Shown here: positions 6,310 through 6,693 of the stretch, piece by piece
How the letters are laid out: the number at the start of each line of letters is the position of its first letter
Numbering within the stretch: the stretch's first letter is position 1
Notes under the pieces: model-generated
What the model was told of the DNA's origin: nothing
The model's input: the letters and a program-made list of their open reading frames with translations, nothing else
Database searches by the model: none
Position numbers and translations under genes: made by a program
From: Streptomyces violaceus
Lineage (GTDB): Bacteria; Actinomycetota; Actinomycetes; Streptomycetales; Streptomycetaceae
DNA length: 6,693 bases
Direction of reading: 5' to 3'
Assembly (NCBI GenBank): GCA_000715635.1
Contig: KL569110.1
Span: forward strand, 25,733-32,425

Positions 6310-6321
6310 GGCACTAGTGCC
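6310..6321. promoter_or_regulatory. Perfect 12-bp palindrome GGCACTAGTGCC, candidate XRE operator
   Basis: It lies between the divergent XRE and ATPase genes and overlaps the place where a -35 element would fall for the -10-like TACTGT at 6333. XRE-family proteins bind as dimers to palindromes of this size. A centre of CACTAGTG is unusual in such GC-rich DNA because it contains CTAG, a scarce tetranucleotide in many bacteria. The operator role is inferred from position and symmetry. Confidence 0.55.
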
Positions 6322-6332
6322 GCCCGCTGCCC

Positions 6333-6338
6333 TACTGT
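6333..6338 (+). promoter_or_regulatory. Possible -10 box TACTGT for the ATP-binding protein gene
   Basis: TACTGT fits TANNNT. With a 17-base spacer the -35 would be GGCACT, inside the palindrome, so a bound regulator would block it. It gives a leader of roughly 145 bases before the ATG at 6490. The -35 match is weak, and the call is tentative. Confidence 0.3.
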
Positions 6339-6392
6339 CGGTGACAGAACGACTACACAACCTCCGCCGAATACGGAAGCGCATCACGCGTG

Positions 6393-6426
6393 CCCACCCG
6401 CACACTCCTGCCCTGGGAGGGGTGGG
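6393..6426 (+). promoter_or_regulatory. Bulged hairpin in the presumed leader of the ATP-binding protein gene
   Basis: CCCACCC (6393-6399) pairs perfectly with GGGTGGG (6420-6426), and inside it CTCC (6405-6408) pairs with GGAG (6416-6419) around a 7-base loop. A 5-base bulge, GCACA, sits on the 5' side. This gives 11 base pairs, nearly all G-C. No T-run follows, so it is not a classic terminator. It ends 51 bases before the ribosome binding site and could influence leader RNA stability or translation. Confidence 0.4.
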
Positions 6427-6489
6427 TCCGCGTCAGGGAGACGAGCCACCCGGCGGAGCGCAATCCCCCCGACGACCAAGGGAGTTGCC

Positions 6490-6693
6490 ATGCCCGCCTC
6501 CGTGACCACCTGCTCGCCCCCGGCCACCGCCCCCACACCCCCGACCCCCGAAACGCTCGCCTACAGCCTCACGCTCCCTGCCGCACTCCAAAGCCCGGCC
6601 ATCGCCCGCACGGCGACACGGACGATCCTGCGAGCCCACGGTCTGGAGGACGTCACCGACGCGGCGGTGCAAGCGGTCGGCGAACTCGCGGCA
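6490..6693 (+). CDS. Anti-sigma-factor-type ATP-binding protein (HATPase/RsbW-like), N-terminal part
   Basis: 68 codons are present before the right edge cuts the gene. The ATG at 6490 has AAGGGAG (6478-6484) five bases upstream. After a Pro/Thr-rich disordered start (about 1-22), the sequence gives the first strand (LAYSLTLPA) and the helix with IARTATRTILRAHGLEDVTDAAV, then QAVGELAA. This is the typical opening of the Streptomyces serine-kinase-like ATPases, where the last helix leads into the ATP-binding N-box (ELxxNA), just lost at the edge. Full-length relatives are about 130-160 residues. These proteins resemble SpoIIAB/RsbW but many are orphan. Divergent placement from an XRE-DUF397 pair is a recurrent arrangement and suggests shared control by the XRE regulator. 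Confidence 0.87.
   Translation, partial: MPASVTTCSPPATAPTPPTPETLAYSLTLPAALQSPAIARTATRTILRAHGLEDVTDAAVQAVGELAA

Noticed and set aside
6335..6347. CTGTC-GGT-GACAG inverted repeat as a second operator
   Set aside because: Only 5-bp arms and overlapping the presumed -10 region; too weak to list separately from the 12-bp palindrome.

Overview
The window is high-GC DNA with strongly G/C-ending codons, frequent GTG starts and an XRE/DUF397/ATPase gene trio. This points to an actinomycete, most likely Streptomyces. No rRNA, tRNA or CRISPR array was seen.

Left part (1-4690, all on the + strand) looks like a polymorphic-toxin island. It opens with the 3' portion of a large modular protein: a Gly/Asp/Thr-rich linker, a tryptophan-rich segment with a short hydrophobic stretch, coiled coil, a Cys-bounded glycine hinge, and a C-terminal domain with a D...ExK signature of PD-(D/E)xK nucleases. 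Next is a 245-residue helical acidic protein, the best immunity candidate. Then comes a second, apparently orphan module: a 98-residue basic protein without export domains, whose stop overlaps by 4 bases (GTGA) the start of a 276-residue acidic protein. This looks like a displaced toxin tip with its coupled immunity gene, but no function is proven. A separately expressed 204-residue conserved hypothetical protein, probably on a leaderless transcript, closes the block.

Middle part (about 4700-5198) is a scar: the 3' end of an IS5-type transposase (- strand, carrying an in-frame stop), abutting the C-terminal remnant of an unrelated + strand gene. This fits decay at the edge of an island.

Right part (5167-6693) is a typical actinomycete regulatory cassette. 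A DUF397-like small protein lies downstream of an XRE-family regulator (both - strand), and a divergent anti-sigma-type ATP-binding protein (+ strand) runs off the right edge. The 261-267 bp between the divergent genes holds a perfect 12-bp palindrome, a possible -10 box and a strong bulged hairpin in the presumed leader of the ATPase gene.

Functional names for the toxin and immunity genes rest on motif and layout only; the regulator trio is much more secure.
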